Positions 52,050 through 59,796 of a stretch of DNA of 64,000 nucleotides are shown piece by piece. Position 1 is the stretch's first letter. Each line of letters opens with the position of its first letter. The position numbers were made by a program, and so were the translations under genes. The DNA comes from Nocardia blacklockiae (GTDB taxonomy: Bacteria; Actinomycetota; Actinomycetes; Mycobacteriales; Mycobacteriaceae): the NCBI RefSeq assembly GCF_015477355.1, contig NZ_JADLRJ010000003.1, positions 124,001-188,000 of the forward strand, written 5' to 3'. Below the pieces are notes generated by a model, which had not been told where the DNA came from, did not search any database, and worked only from the letters and a program-made list of their open reading frames with translations.

Positions 52050-53645
52050 ATGAGTGAAACGTGGCAGACCGCCACCGATGTGCTGGTGATCGGCGGCGGC
52101 CCGGCCGCCTGCTGGGCGGCGATCCACGCCCGGGCGGCGGGCGCCGAGGTGATCCTGGTCGACAAGGGCTACTGCGGGACCAGCGGCGCGACCGCGCCCG
52201 CGGGTACCGGAGTCTGGTACGTCGCCCCCGATCCGGCCGCCCGCGCGCGGGCGAAGGCCGGGCGGGAGGCGCTGGGCGGCTATCTCGCCGACCACCGGTG
52301 GATGGACCGGGTCCTCGACCAGACCTACGTCAACATGGAACGCCTTGCGACGGAAGGGCGTTACCCGTTCCCCGTCGACCCGGCCACCGGGCGGCAGGTC
52401 CGCACCGGCGTGCAGGGCCCGGAGTACATGCGCCGGATGCGGGCCTGGGTGCAGCGGTCCGGCGTGCGGATCCTGGATCATTCCCCCGCGCTGGAGCTGC
52501 TGGTCGACGCCGACGGCGTGGTGCGCGGCGCGGCGGGTCACCAGCGGCAGGCCGATCGCGACTATCGCGTCGCCGCCGGTGCGGTGGTGCTCGCCAGCGG
52601 CGGCTGTGCCTTCCTCTCGCGGGCGCTGGGCACCAACGTCGACACCGGGGACGGCGCCCTGATGGCCGCCGAGGTGGGCGCGAGCTTCTCCGGGATGGAG
52701 TTCTCCAACGCCTACGCGATCGTGCCGAAGGGCGCCACCATCACCAAGACCGCCTACTACGGGTACGCCACCTTCTTCCATGAGGACGGCCGCGTGCTCG
52801 AGGGCGCGGGATCGACGAAGGGGCGCTCGGTCATCGCGCGAACCCTGTTGTCGGAGAAGGTGTTCGCGCAGCTGGACCGGGCGGACGCCACCGTGCGGGC
52901 GCAGATGCGGCTGGGGCAGCCGAACTTCTTCCTGCAGTTCGATCGCCGCGGCGTCGACCCGTTCACCGACCGGTTCGAGGTCGACCTGCTCGCCGAAGGC
53001 ACCGTGCGCGGGACCGGCGGCATCGACGTCGTGGACGAGGACTGCGCCACCACGGTGCCCGGCCTGTACGCCGCGGGTGACGCCGCGACGCGCGAACGCA
53101 TCTGCGGTGGATTCACCGGTGGCGGCAGCCATAATTCGGCGTGGGCGATGTCGTCGGGAACGTGGGCCGGCGGCGGCGCGGCTCGCTTCGCGCTGCGGTC
53201 CGGGCGGCCGGAGCACACGGGCCTGCGCGGTGCCGGGCGCACGGGATTGCGACCGGCGGGCGCGGTGCGACTGTCCGCCGCGGATGTGCTGGCGGCCGCG
53301 CAGAGCGAGCTGATCCCGTTCGAGAAGAACTATCTGCGCCACGGTGATCGGATCCGCCCCGCGCTGGCGGCGCTGGACCTGTTGTGGCACAACGCCGCCG
53401 CGGGACTGGGCGGAGCGACCGGCGACGAACGGATCCGTGCCCGGCAAGCCGCGGCGATCACCGCGGTCGGCCGGCTCATGTATCGGTCGGCCCTGCGGCG
53501 CACCGAGACTCGCGGGATGAGCAAGCGTGCCGACTATCCCGGCCTGGATCCCGCCCAGCACCACCACATCCTGTCCGGCGGCCTCGACGAGGTGTGGACG
53601 GCGACCGCGCCCGCGGACAACAGCGCCCTGGCGGTGGCCTCGTGA
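52050..53645 (+). CDS. FAD-binding flavoprotein (fumarate reductase/AprA-like)
   Basis: 531 residues. The FAD site DVLVIGGGPAACWAAIHARAAGAEVILVDKG leads, followed by CGTSGATAPAGTGVWY, VVLASGGCAFLSRALG, GTGGIDVVDEDCATTVPGLYAAGDAATRERICGGFTGGGSHNSAWAMSSG (second FAD contact) and a C-terminal helical domain. The layout matches the flavoprotein subunits of fumarate and adenylylsulfate reductases. The next gene (GTGA overlap) encodes a two-cluster ferredoxin, the counterpart of AprB. In actinobacteria such pairs often sit among sulfonate genes. The actual reaction is unknown; sulfur metabolism is inferred from context. Confidence 0.85.
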   Translation: MSETWQTATDVLVIGGGPAACWAAIHARAAGAEVILVDKGYCGTSGATAPAGTGVWYVAPDPAARARAKAGREALGGYLADHRWMDRVLDQTYVNMERLATEGRYPFPVDPATGRQVRTGVQGPEYMRRMRAWVQRSGVRILDHSPALELLVDADGVVRGAAGHQRQADRDYRVAAGAVVLASGGCAFLSRALGTNVDTGDGALMAAEVGASFSGMEFSNAYAIVPKGATITKTAYYGYATFFHEDGRVLEGAGSTKGRSVIARTLLSEKVFAQLDRADATVRAQMRLGQPNFFLQFDRRGVDPFTDRFEVDLLAEGTVRGTGGIDVVDEDCATTVPGLYAAGDAATRERICGGFTGGGSHNSAWAMSSGTWAGGGAARFALRSGRPEHTGLRGAGRTGLRPAGAVRLSAADVLAAAQSELIPFEKNYLRHGDRIRPALAALDLLWHNAAAGLGGATGDERIRARQAAAITAVGRLMYRSALRRTETRGMSKRADYPGLDPAQHHHILSGGLDEVWTATAPADNSALAVAS

Positions 53646-53983
53646 TCGAACTGCTGCGGGCCGGCGACTGCATCGGCTGCGACAAGTGCGTCGACGTGTG
53701 CCCCACCAACGTCTTCGACCGCACGAACTCCGGAATCCCGCTCATCGCAAGGCAATCCGACTGCCAGACGTGCTTCATGTGCGAGGCGTACTGCCCCGCC
53801 GACGCACTGTACGTCGCCCCGGACGCGACGCCCCTGTCCGCCCACGACACCATCCCCGAGGAACACATCGGCCGCTACCGCGAAAAACTCGGCTGGGGCC
53901 GCGGCCGCAGACCCGGCAGCCTGGTAGCCCTCGGCCCCACCCTGCCCCACGGCACGCTCCCACCCCGGCTCACCGAAAGCTGA
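53642..53983 (+). CDS. two-[4Fe-4S] ferredoxin (AprB-like)
   Basis: 113 residues. Two cluster motifs, CIGCDKCVDVCP and CQTCFMCEAYCP, lie in the first 60 residues, so two 4Fe-4S clusters are expected. The C-terminal tail (EEHIGRYREKLGWGRGRRPGS) is basic and resembles the tails of ferredoxins paired with AprA-like flavoproteins. The GTG start overlaps the flavoprotein stop, so the two subunits are coupled. It probably shuttles electrons to or from the FAD subunit. Confidence 0.88.
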   Translation: MIELLRAGDCIGCDKCVDVCPTNVFDRTNSGIPLIARQSDCQTCFMCEAYCPADALYVAPDATPLSAHDTIPEEHIGRYREKLGWGRGRRPGSLVALGPTLPHGTLPPRLTES

Positions 53984-54003
53984 TCCGCCGCACCGGATCT
54001 CGC

Positions 54004-54894
54004 TTACCGCGGTGCGTCCGTCCGTCCTGTCCACTGCGGCAACAAATCTCGCTCACGGCGCAGGAAGTCGGCAAAGGTGGTGGGTGGGCGGCCGGTGAGG
54101 TCCCGGACGGTCGAGGTGGTGGCGGCGAGGGTGCCCGTCGCCACCTCGGCGTAGAGCGCTGCCACGTCCGTGGCGAAGGCGGCGGGGAGGCCCTGGCCGA
54201 TCAGCTTGTCCGCGAAGTCCTTCGGGGACAGGTCGAGGTATCGCACCGGCCTGCCGAGCGCCTCGGACAGCTGCGCCGCGATCTCGGCGTGCGTGAGCGC
54301 TTCGGGGCCGGTCAGCACGTACCGTTGCCGGCCGCCGCGCTCCGTGCCGAGCAGGGCGGCGGCCACGGCGGCGATGTCGGCGCAGTCGATGTAGGACACG
54401 CGAGCCTGCCCGTAGGCGCCCAGCAGGTCGCCGTCGCTGGTGAAAGTGCCCGCGCCGGTGCGGAAGTTCTGCATGTAGCCGCTCGGCTGCAGGATCGACC
54501 AGTCCAGCCCGGACGCCTCGAGCCGCGCTTCGATCTCGCCGTGCGCGCCTTCCGCCAGCAGCCCGCCGACGCGCGCGTGCCACACCGACACCTTCACCAC
54601 CCGCCGGACCCCCGCCCGCACCGCCGCGTCGAGCACGGTGGTCTCCCGCGCGATCATCGGCTGCGGCCCCGTAGTCGGTACCGCGCCCGGTGAACACAGG
54701 AACACGTCGTCCGCCCCCGACAGCGCGGCGTCGATCGAGCCGGGATCGTCGAAATCGCCGACCACGAATTCGCAGTCCAGCGACCGCCCGCGCGCGGGAT
54801 CGCGCACCAACGCGCGGAACGGCAGGTCCCGGTGCCGCAGCTCGCGCACCAGATGACGTCCGATGGTGCCGGTGGCACCCGTGACCAGGATCAT
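54004..54894 (-). CDS. NmrA-family NAD(P)-binding protein (atypical SDR)
   Basis: 296 residues. VTGATGTIGRHLVREL is the Rossmann GxxGxxG motif, then FRALVRDPARGRSL, FVVGDFDDPGSIDAALSGADDVFLCSP and the PSGYMQNF loop typical of NmrA/HSCARG-like quinone reductases or redox sensors. The C-terminal helices (EIAAQLSEALGRPVRYLDLSPKDFADKL) complete the family. It is divergent from a TetR gene, with two palindromic operators between the starts, so it is most likely repressed by that regulator. Confidence 0.88.
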   Translation of the reverse strand: MILVTGATGTIGRHLVRELRHRDLPFRALVRDPARGRSLDCEFVVGDFDDPGSIDAALSGADDVFLCSPGAVPTTGPQPMIARETTVLDAAVRAGVRRVVKVSVWHARVGGLLAEGAHGEIEARLEASGLDWSILQPSGYMQNFRTGAGTFTSDGDLLGAYGQARVSYIDCADIAAVAAALLGTERGGRQRYVLTGPEALTHAEIAAQLSEALGRPVRYLDLSPKDFADKLIGQGLPAAFATDVAALYAEVATGTLAATTSTVRDLTGRPPTTFADFLRRERDLLPQWTGRTDAPR

Positions 54895-54912
54895 CGCCTA
54901 CTCCTTCTAAAA

Positions 54913-54950
54913 TCGAGGCACCCTCGAAATATAACTCGAGGGTGCCTCGA
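54913..54950. promoter_or_regulatory. twin palindromic TetR operators around overlapping -10 boxes
   Basis: TCGAGG-cac-CCTCGA (54913-54927) and TCGAGG-gtg-CCTCGA (54936-54950) are each perfect palindromes and also mirror one another. The 8-bp spacer holds TATAAC (54930-54935) for the TetR gene and, on the other strand, TATATT (54933-54928) for the NmrA gene. A repressor on either site would cover both promoters. Confidence 0.78.
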
Positions 54951-54966
54951 CTTAGAAGGGTTCGTG

Positions 54967-55539
54967 ATGGGTGAGAGCGAAACTCCGACTCGCAGGCGTC
55001 CGCGCGCCGACGCGCGCCGCAACCGCGCGGCGCTGCTGGCGGCGGCCGAGGAGGTCTTCGGCGCGGGTGGCGCCGACGCTCCGCTGGAGCACGTGGCACG
55101 GCGGGCCGGGGTGGGCATCGGCACGCTCTACGGGCATTTCCCCACGCGCCGCGCGCTCATCGCGGCGCTGCTGGCCGAACGCAACGAGGCGCTCTTCGCG
55201 CACGGTGACCGTCTGCTCGCCGCACCGCCCACCCTCGATGCCGTGGCCGACTGGGTGCGTTCGGTGGTCGAGCACGCGGCCACCTATCGCGGGCTGGCGG
55301 TCGTCCTCGTGCAGAGCCTCGACGACGGCGGCAGCGAACTGCACGAGTCCTGCCGGCGGATGAACGCGATCGGCGAAGAGCTGGTCGCCCGCGCGGGGGA
55401 GGCGGCGGCCATCGGGTCCGACGTCACCGCCGCCGACGTGTTCACCCTCGTCAACGCCGCGGCGTGGACTCGCGAGCACGCCGGTGCCGAGCAGGCCGAA
55501 CGGCTTATCACCCTCACCCTGAACGGGTTACGTGCCTGA
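54967..55539 (+). CDS. TetR family repressor
   Basis: 190 residues. The helix-turn-helix is RRNRAALLAAAEEVFGAGGADAPLEHVARRAGVGIGTLYGHFPTRRALIAALL; the recognition helix VGIGTLYGHF is of the common AcrR type. The ligand domain is helical. GAAGGG lies six bases before the ATG. The twin operators just upstream indicate autorepression and control of the divergent NmrA-type gene. It may also act on the SDR-PPOX gene 60 bp downstream. Confidence 0.9.
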   Translation: MGESETPTRRRPRADARRNRAALLAAAEEVFGAGGADAPLEHVARRAGVGIGTLYGHFPTRRALIAALLAERNEALFAHGDRLLAAPPTLDAVADWVRSVVEHAATYRGLAVVLVQSLDDGGSELHESCRRMNAIGEELVARAGEAAAIGSDVTAADVFTLVNAAAWTREHAGAEQAERLITLTLNGLRA

Positions 55540-55570
55540 TCGTTCGGTCATCTTTACTTGTATGGCGACA

Positions 55571-55594
55571 AAATTGAACTCATGGGTTAAATTT
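55571..55594. promoter_or_regulatory. inverted repeat abutting the SDR-PPOX start codon
   Basis: AAATTGAAC (55571-55579) and GTTAAATTT (55586-55594) form an 8-of-9 inverted repeat with a 6-bp spacer, ending five bases before the ATG. The ATG has no ribosome site, so the mRNA may be leaderless and the repeat an operator overlapping the promoter. Confidence 0.5.
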
Positions 55595-55599
55595 GGCGC

Positions 55600-56847
55600 A
55601 TGAGCCGAATTGTGGTCGTGGGCGGTACCGACGGGATGGGGCGTGCGGTCGCGCTGGAACGGGTGGGGCGGGGCGACGAAGTCGTGGTGGTGGGGCGTGA
55701 CCCGGCGAAGGGGCGGGCGTTCCTCGCGGCGGCCGGTGCCCTGGGTGGGGCGGAGCGCGCGCATTTCGTTGCGGCGGAGTTGAGTTCGGTCGCCGCCACG
55801 CGGGCGGCCGTCGGCGAGATCCGCGCGCGATTCGACTCGCTCGACGCGCTGCTGCTGTTCGCCCGGCACTTCCGGTCCGAGCGACTGGTCACCGACGAAG
55901 GGTTCGAGTACACCTTCGCGCTGTTCTATCTGAGCCGATTCGTCCTCTGCTACGGCCTGGTCGACCTGCTGGACCGGGCCGAGCGTCCGGTGATCGTCAA
56001 TGTGGCGGGGCCGGGCAGCGGCACGGGCGCGATCCGCTGGGACGATCTGGGCGGTGCCCGCGACTACGACGGGATGCGCGCGCTCACGCAGGGCGGTCAG
56101 CTCAACGACCTGCTCGGTGTGCGGTTCGCGCGGCGGCGGGCGGCGGCGAAGGTGCGCTACGTGCTGCTGCACCCGGGAGTGGTGAACACCGCCCTGTCCG
56201 GGGACTACGACGAGCGAATGACCGCGGAGATCGAAAAGCTGCGCCGCACAGCGCAATCGGTGGACGAGGCCGTCGTGCCGATCCTGCGCGTACTCGACGA
56301 CCCGCCCGCCGCACCCCTCACCGCGATCGTGCGGGGGCAGCCACTGGACGTGCACGGCCCCGCCTTCGACACCGAGGCAGCCGACCGCCTGCACACCGAG
56401 ACGGTGCGGCTGCTCGGCGCGCTCCAGCCGGCCGCACCCGGCGTCGCCCCGGACCGGCTGCGCCAGGTCCTCGACAGCCCGGTCTTCGCCACGGTGGCGA
56501 CCGTGCAGCCCGACGGCGGCCCGCACCAGTCGGTGGTGTGGGTGCTGCGCGACGGCGACGACGTGCTGTTCGCCGTCGCCGCGGGCAGCCGCAAGGAGCG
56601 CAACCTGCGCCGCGACCCCCGGGTGAGCGTGCTGCTCAGCCCGCCGGAAGCGCCCTACACCTACGCCGCCGTCCACGGCACCGCGACCCTCGAAACCGAA
56701 GGGGCACAAGACCTGCGCGATCGCCTCGCCCTGAAATACACCGGGCAGAAATACGCCGACCACAACCCCGAAGCCGCGGCCCTGAACGAACACCTCGACA
56801 TGGTGACCGTCCGCGTCACCCCGCAGCGTGTGGTCGGCCGCCTGTAA
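55600..56847 (+). CDS. fusion of a degenerate SDR with a PPOX-class F420/FMN oxidoreductase domain
   Basis: 415 residues in two parts. Residues 1-275 are a short-chain dehydrogenase with IVVVGGTDGMGRAVALE and VIVNVAGPGSG, but the expected YxxSK is replaced by LTQGGQLND, so the usual catalytic Tyr and Lys are missing. Residues ~285-415 are a PPOX-class split-beta-barrel domain (VFATVATVQPDGGPHQSVVWVLRDGDDVLF, SRKERNLRRDPRVSVLL) of the kind binding F420 or FMN. There is no Shine-Dalgarno before the ATG. I do not know this pairing as an established family. The substrate is unknown; a hydride relay between NAD(P)H and a deazaflavin can only be guessed. Confidence 0.82.
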   Translation: MSRIVVVGGTDGMGRAVALERVGRGDEVVVVGRDPAKGRAFLAAAGALGGAERAHFVAAELSSVAATRAAVGEIRARFDSLDALLLFARHFRSERLVTDEGFEYTFALFYLSRFVLCYGLVDLLDRAERPVIVNVAGPGSGTGAIRWDDLGGARDYDGMRALTQGGQLNDLLGVRFARRRAAAKVRYVLLHPGVVNTALSGDYDERMTAEIEKLRRTAQSVDEAVVPILRVLDDPPAAPLTAIVRGQPLDVHGPAFDTEAADRLHTETVRLLGALQPAAPGVAPDRLRQVLDSPVFATVATVQPDGGPHQSVVWVLRDGDDVLFAVAAGSRKERNLRRDPRVSVLLSPPEAPYTYAAVHGTATLETEGAQDLRDRLALKYTGQKYADHNPEAAALNEHLDMVTVRVTPQRVVGRL

Positions 56848-56858
56848 CTCGCTCGGAC

Positions 56859-58199
56859 TCAGGGCACGGGCACGGGGGCGAAGCGGCTCTGCGGGCGGGG
56901 GAGCCCGAAGTGGTCGCGCAGGGTGGTGCCGGTGTACTCGGTGCGGAAGAGCTTGCGGCGCTGGAGGATCGGAACCACGGTCTCGGTGAAGACCTCGAGG
57001 CCGCCGGGGTAGTAGGGCGGCATGATGTTGAAGCCGTCGGCCGCGCCGTTGCGGAACCACTCCTCGAGGGTGTCGGCGACCTGCTCGGGCGTGCCCGCGA
57101 ACACCCGGTGCCCGCGCGCGCCCGCCAGGCGGTGCAGCAGGCCGCGCAGGGTGGGCCGCTCCCGCCGCACGATGCCCGCCACCACCTGCCGGCGACTGGC
57201 GGCGTTGTCGGTGACATCGCCCGCGTCGGCGAACAATTCGACCGGCACGGGTTCGTCGAGCGGCAGGTGCCGCAGGCTCTCTCCGGCGATGTTCTCGAGT
57301 TGCCCGAGCCCGTAGTCCGGCACGGTGAGTTCGTTGAACTCCCGCTCCAGCCGTTTCGCCGCCGCCTCGGTGCCCGCGATGAACGGGCTGATGCCGGGCA
57401 GGATCCGCACGTGCTCGGGATCGCGCCCGAATCCGTGTGCGCGGCGCTTGATGTCGGAGTAGAACGCCTGGGCGTCCGCGAGCCGCTGGTGCGCGGTGAA
57501 GATCGCCTCCGCGTACCGGGCGGCGAAGGCGCGCCCGTCGTTGGAGGCGCCGGCCTGCACCAGCACCGGGTAACCCTGTGGGGTGCGGGCGGATTGGAAC
57601 GGGCCGCGCACGCGCAGGTGCTCGCCCGCGAAGTCGACACGGTGGATCTTGTCGGGATCGGCGTACCGTCCCGCGGCGCGGTCGAGCAGGATCGCGTCGT
57701 CCTCCCAGCTGTCCCACAGCGCGACGACGGCGTCCACGAACTCCCGGGCGCGGGCGTAGCGCTCGGCGTGCCCCGGATGCTTGTCGAGGCCGAAATTCGC
57801 TGCGGCCGAATCGGTTCCGGTGGTCACGATGTTCCAGCCGGCGCGGCCGCCGGAGATGTGGTCCAGCGAGGAGAACAGCCGGGCCAGATTGTAGGGCTCG
57901 TAGTAGGTGGTGGAGGCCGTGGCGATCAGGCCGAGATGCTTTGTCGCAGCGGCGATCGCGGTGAGCAGCGTGATCGGCTCCAGCCCGGGCGCGGCGTTGT
58001 ACCGCACGTCGGTCCGCAGCGCCGGGCCGTCGGCGAAGAAGACGGCGTCGAGTTTGGCGGCCTCGGCGGTGCGGCCGATCTCCTGGTAGTAGGTGACGTC
58101 GTAGATGCGGTCGGCCCGGCTGTCGGGGTGCCGCCAGGCCGCCTCGTGATGACCGGCGGGGTAGATGAACGCGTTGAGGTGCAGCTGTCGTTCGCTCAT
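56859..58199 (-). CDS. NtaA/DmoA-family FMN-dependent monooxygenase
   Basis: 446 residues, the same length as the enzyme at 38075 and clearly paralogous: RQLHLNAFIYPAGHHEAAWRHPDSRADR, EAAKLDAVFFADGPAL, LIATASTTYYEPYNLARLFSSLDHISGGRAGWNIVTTGT and PVLVQAGASNDGRAFAARYAEAIFTAHQ. It should hydroxylate or cleave an organosulfur (or amine) substrate with FMNH2. It is the last gene of the second importer operon and is coupled to the ATPase gene by an ATGA overlap. Divergence in the C-terminal third (EPVPVELFADAGDVTDNAASRRQ) suggests a different substrate range. Confidence 0.9.
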   Translation of the reverse strand: MSERQLHLNAFIYPAGHHEAAWRHPDSRADRIYDVTYYQEIGRTAEAAKLDAVFFADGPALRTDVRYNAAPGLEPITLLTAIAAATKHLGLIATASTTYYEPYNLARLFSSLDHISGGRAGWNIVTTGTDSAAANFGLDKHPGHAERYARAREFVDAVVALWDSWEDDAILLDRAAGRYADPDKIHRVDFAGEHLRVRGPFQSARTPQGYPVLVQAGASNDGRAFAARYAEAIFTAHQRLADAQAFYSDIKRRAHGFGRDPEHVRILPGISPFIAGTEAAAKRLEREFNELTVPDYGLGQLENIAGESLRHLPLDEPVPVELFADAGDVTDNAASRRQVVAGIVRRERPTLRGLLHRLAGARGHRVFAGTPEQVADTLEEWFRNGAADGFNIMPPYYPGGLEVFTETVVPILQRRKLFRTEYTGTTLRDHFGLPRPQSRFAPVPVP

Positions 58200-58969
58200 G
58201 CCGGGATGCCCGCCTCCGTGACCGTGGGGTGTGCTTCGAGGGTGTCCGCCGGGGCGGTGACGCCGAGGCTGGTCAGCAGCGCCTCCCGGTGCCGGGCGAA
58301 GCCGGCGTCGCTGTGCCGGCGCGGGCGCGGCAGATCGATGCGCCGGTCCACGGCGATGCGGCCGTCGTCGAGCACCAGCACCCGGTCGGCCAGCAGGACG
58401 GCCTCGTCGACGTCGTGGGTGACCAGCAGCACCGCGGGGGTGTGCCGGGCGCAGAGGTCCTGCAGCAGCCCGTGCATCCGGATGCGGGTCAGCGCGTCCA
58501 GTGCGCCGAAGGGTTCGTCGGCCAGCAGCAGCGCGGGCTCGCGCACCAGCGACCGCGCCAACGCCACCCGCTGCTGCTCGCCGCCGGAAAGCTCCTTGGG
58601 CCAAGCCTTCTCGCGCCCGGCCAGGCCGACCTCCGCCAGCGCGGCGCGGCCCCGATCCCGCGCGCCGGCACCGCGCAGGCCGAGAATCACGTTGTCCAGC
58701 ACGCGTTCCCACGGCAGCAGTCGCGAATCCTGAAACACCACCGCGCGATTCGCGGGCACCTCCAGCTCGCCCGAGCCGTCGACGTCGGAATCGAGTTCGG
58801 CCAGCGCGCGCAGCAGCGTGCTCTTGCCGGAGCCGCTGCGGCCCAGCAGTGCCACGAACTCGCCGCGGGCGATGTCGATGGCGATGTCGCGCAGGATGAT
58901 TCGGTCGCCGAAGCGGCGGGTCAGGTCGCGGGTGCGCACCACCGTCAGTCCGCCAGTGTCTGCCGCCAT
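58196..58969 (-). CDS. organosulfur ABC importer ATPase (second operon)
   Basis: 257 residues. Walker A GRSGSGKSTLLRALAEL, Q-loop VFQDSRLLPWERVLDNV, signature LSGGEQQRVALARSLV, Walker B LLLADEPFGALDALTR, H-loop LLVTHDVDEAVLLADRV. The RLLPWERV after the Q-loop is characteristic of SsuB-type ATPases. The start lies 25 bases inside the upstream permease gene. Confidence 0.92.
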   Translation of the reverse strand: MAADTGGLTVVRTRDLTRRFGDRIILRDIAIDIARGEFVALLGRSGSGKSTLLRALAELDSDVDGSGELEVPANRAVVFQDSRLLPWERVLDNVILGLRGAGARDRGRAALAEVGLAGREKAWPKELSGGEQQRVALARSLVREPALLLADEPFGALDALTRIRMHGLLQDLCARHTPAVLLVTHDVDEAVLLADRVLVLDDGRIAVDRRIDLPRPRRHSDAGFARHREALLTSLGVTAPADTLEAHPTVTEAGIPA

Positions 58970-59796
58970 CGCAGCGCCCTCCGTTCCACCAGTCGCACGG
59001 CCAGGTCGCCGAACAGGCCGAGCAGCCCGTAGATCACCAGGCCGACCACGATGACGTCGATCTGCCCGTAGGTGCGCGCCTGCGTCATCAGATAACCGAT
59101 GCCGCTGGTGGCGTTGACCTGTTCGACCACCACCAGGGCGAGCCACGAGATCGTCACCGCCAGCCGCAATCCGGTGAAGAACCCAGGCAGCGACCCGGGC
59201 AGCGCGACCCGGCGGACGAACTCCCAGCGCGACAGTCCCACCGTCTGCGCGAGCTCGACGTAGCGGGCGTCGACGCTGCGCAGCTGCGCGTGCGTGTTGA
59301 TGTAGATCGGGATCAGCACGCTCATCACGATGACGAGGATCTTCATCTGCTCGCCGATGCCGAACCACACGATGAACAACGGGATCAGCGCGAGGGTGGG
59401 AATGGCCCGCTTGATCTGGATCGGCCCGTCCACCAGCGCCTCGCCGAGCCGGCTCAGGCCCGCGACCAGCGCCAGCACCAGCCCCACCAGCACGCCGATG
59501 ACCAGGCCGAACACCGCGCGCTGCAGCGAGGTGAGCAGGTTCGACTGCAGCCGGCCGTCGGCGAGCAGATCTCCGGCCGTCCGCGCCACCGTCCACGGCG
59601 CGGGCAGCGTCTCCGGATCCAGCCGTCCGGTCGCCGAGCCGAGCACCCACGCGGCCACGAGCAGCAGCGGCCCGAGCGCGATGCCGAACGGAATCGGTTT
59701 GCCCGGACCGAGTTTCGGGCGCTTGGCCCGCCGCGCGCCGCCGGCCTCGGGGCGGCGTCGGACGCGGTCGAGCACACCGGCGTCGAGGACGGCCAT
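58945..59796 (-). CDS. organosulfur ABC importer permease (second operon)
   Basis: 283 residues. After a basic N-terminus (RVRRRPEAGGARRAKRPK) come six predicted helices. The EAA loop reads YVELAQTVGLSRWEFVRRVALPGSLPGFFTGLRLAVTISWLALVVVEQVNATSGIGYLMTQAR, an SsuC-like pattern. The ATG at 59796 shares its A with the TGA of the binding-protein gene (TGATG), with GGGAGG upstream. Confidence 0.9.
   Translation of the reverse strand: MAVLDAGVLDRVRRRPEAGGARRAKRPKLGPGKPIPFGIALGPLLLVAAWVLGSATGRLDPETLPAPWTVARTAGDLLADGRLQSNLLTSLQRAVFGLVIGVLVGLVLALVAGLSRLGEALVDGPIQIKRAIPTLALIPLFIVWFGIGEQMKILVIVMSVLIPIYINTHAQLRSVDARYVELAQTVGLSRWEFVRRVALPGSLPGFFTGLRLAVTISWLALVVVEQVNATSGIGYLMTQARTYGQIDVIVVGLVIYGLLGLFGDLAVRLVERRALRWRQTLAD

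Noticed and set aside
51255-53567. 770-codon minus-strand frame opposite the dioxygenase and flavoprotein genes
   Set aside because: It is antisense to two genes with clear cofactor motifs and has no domain of its own.
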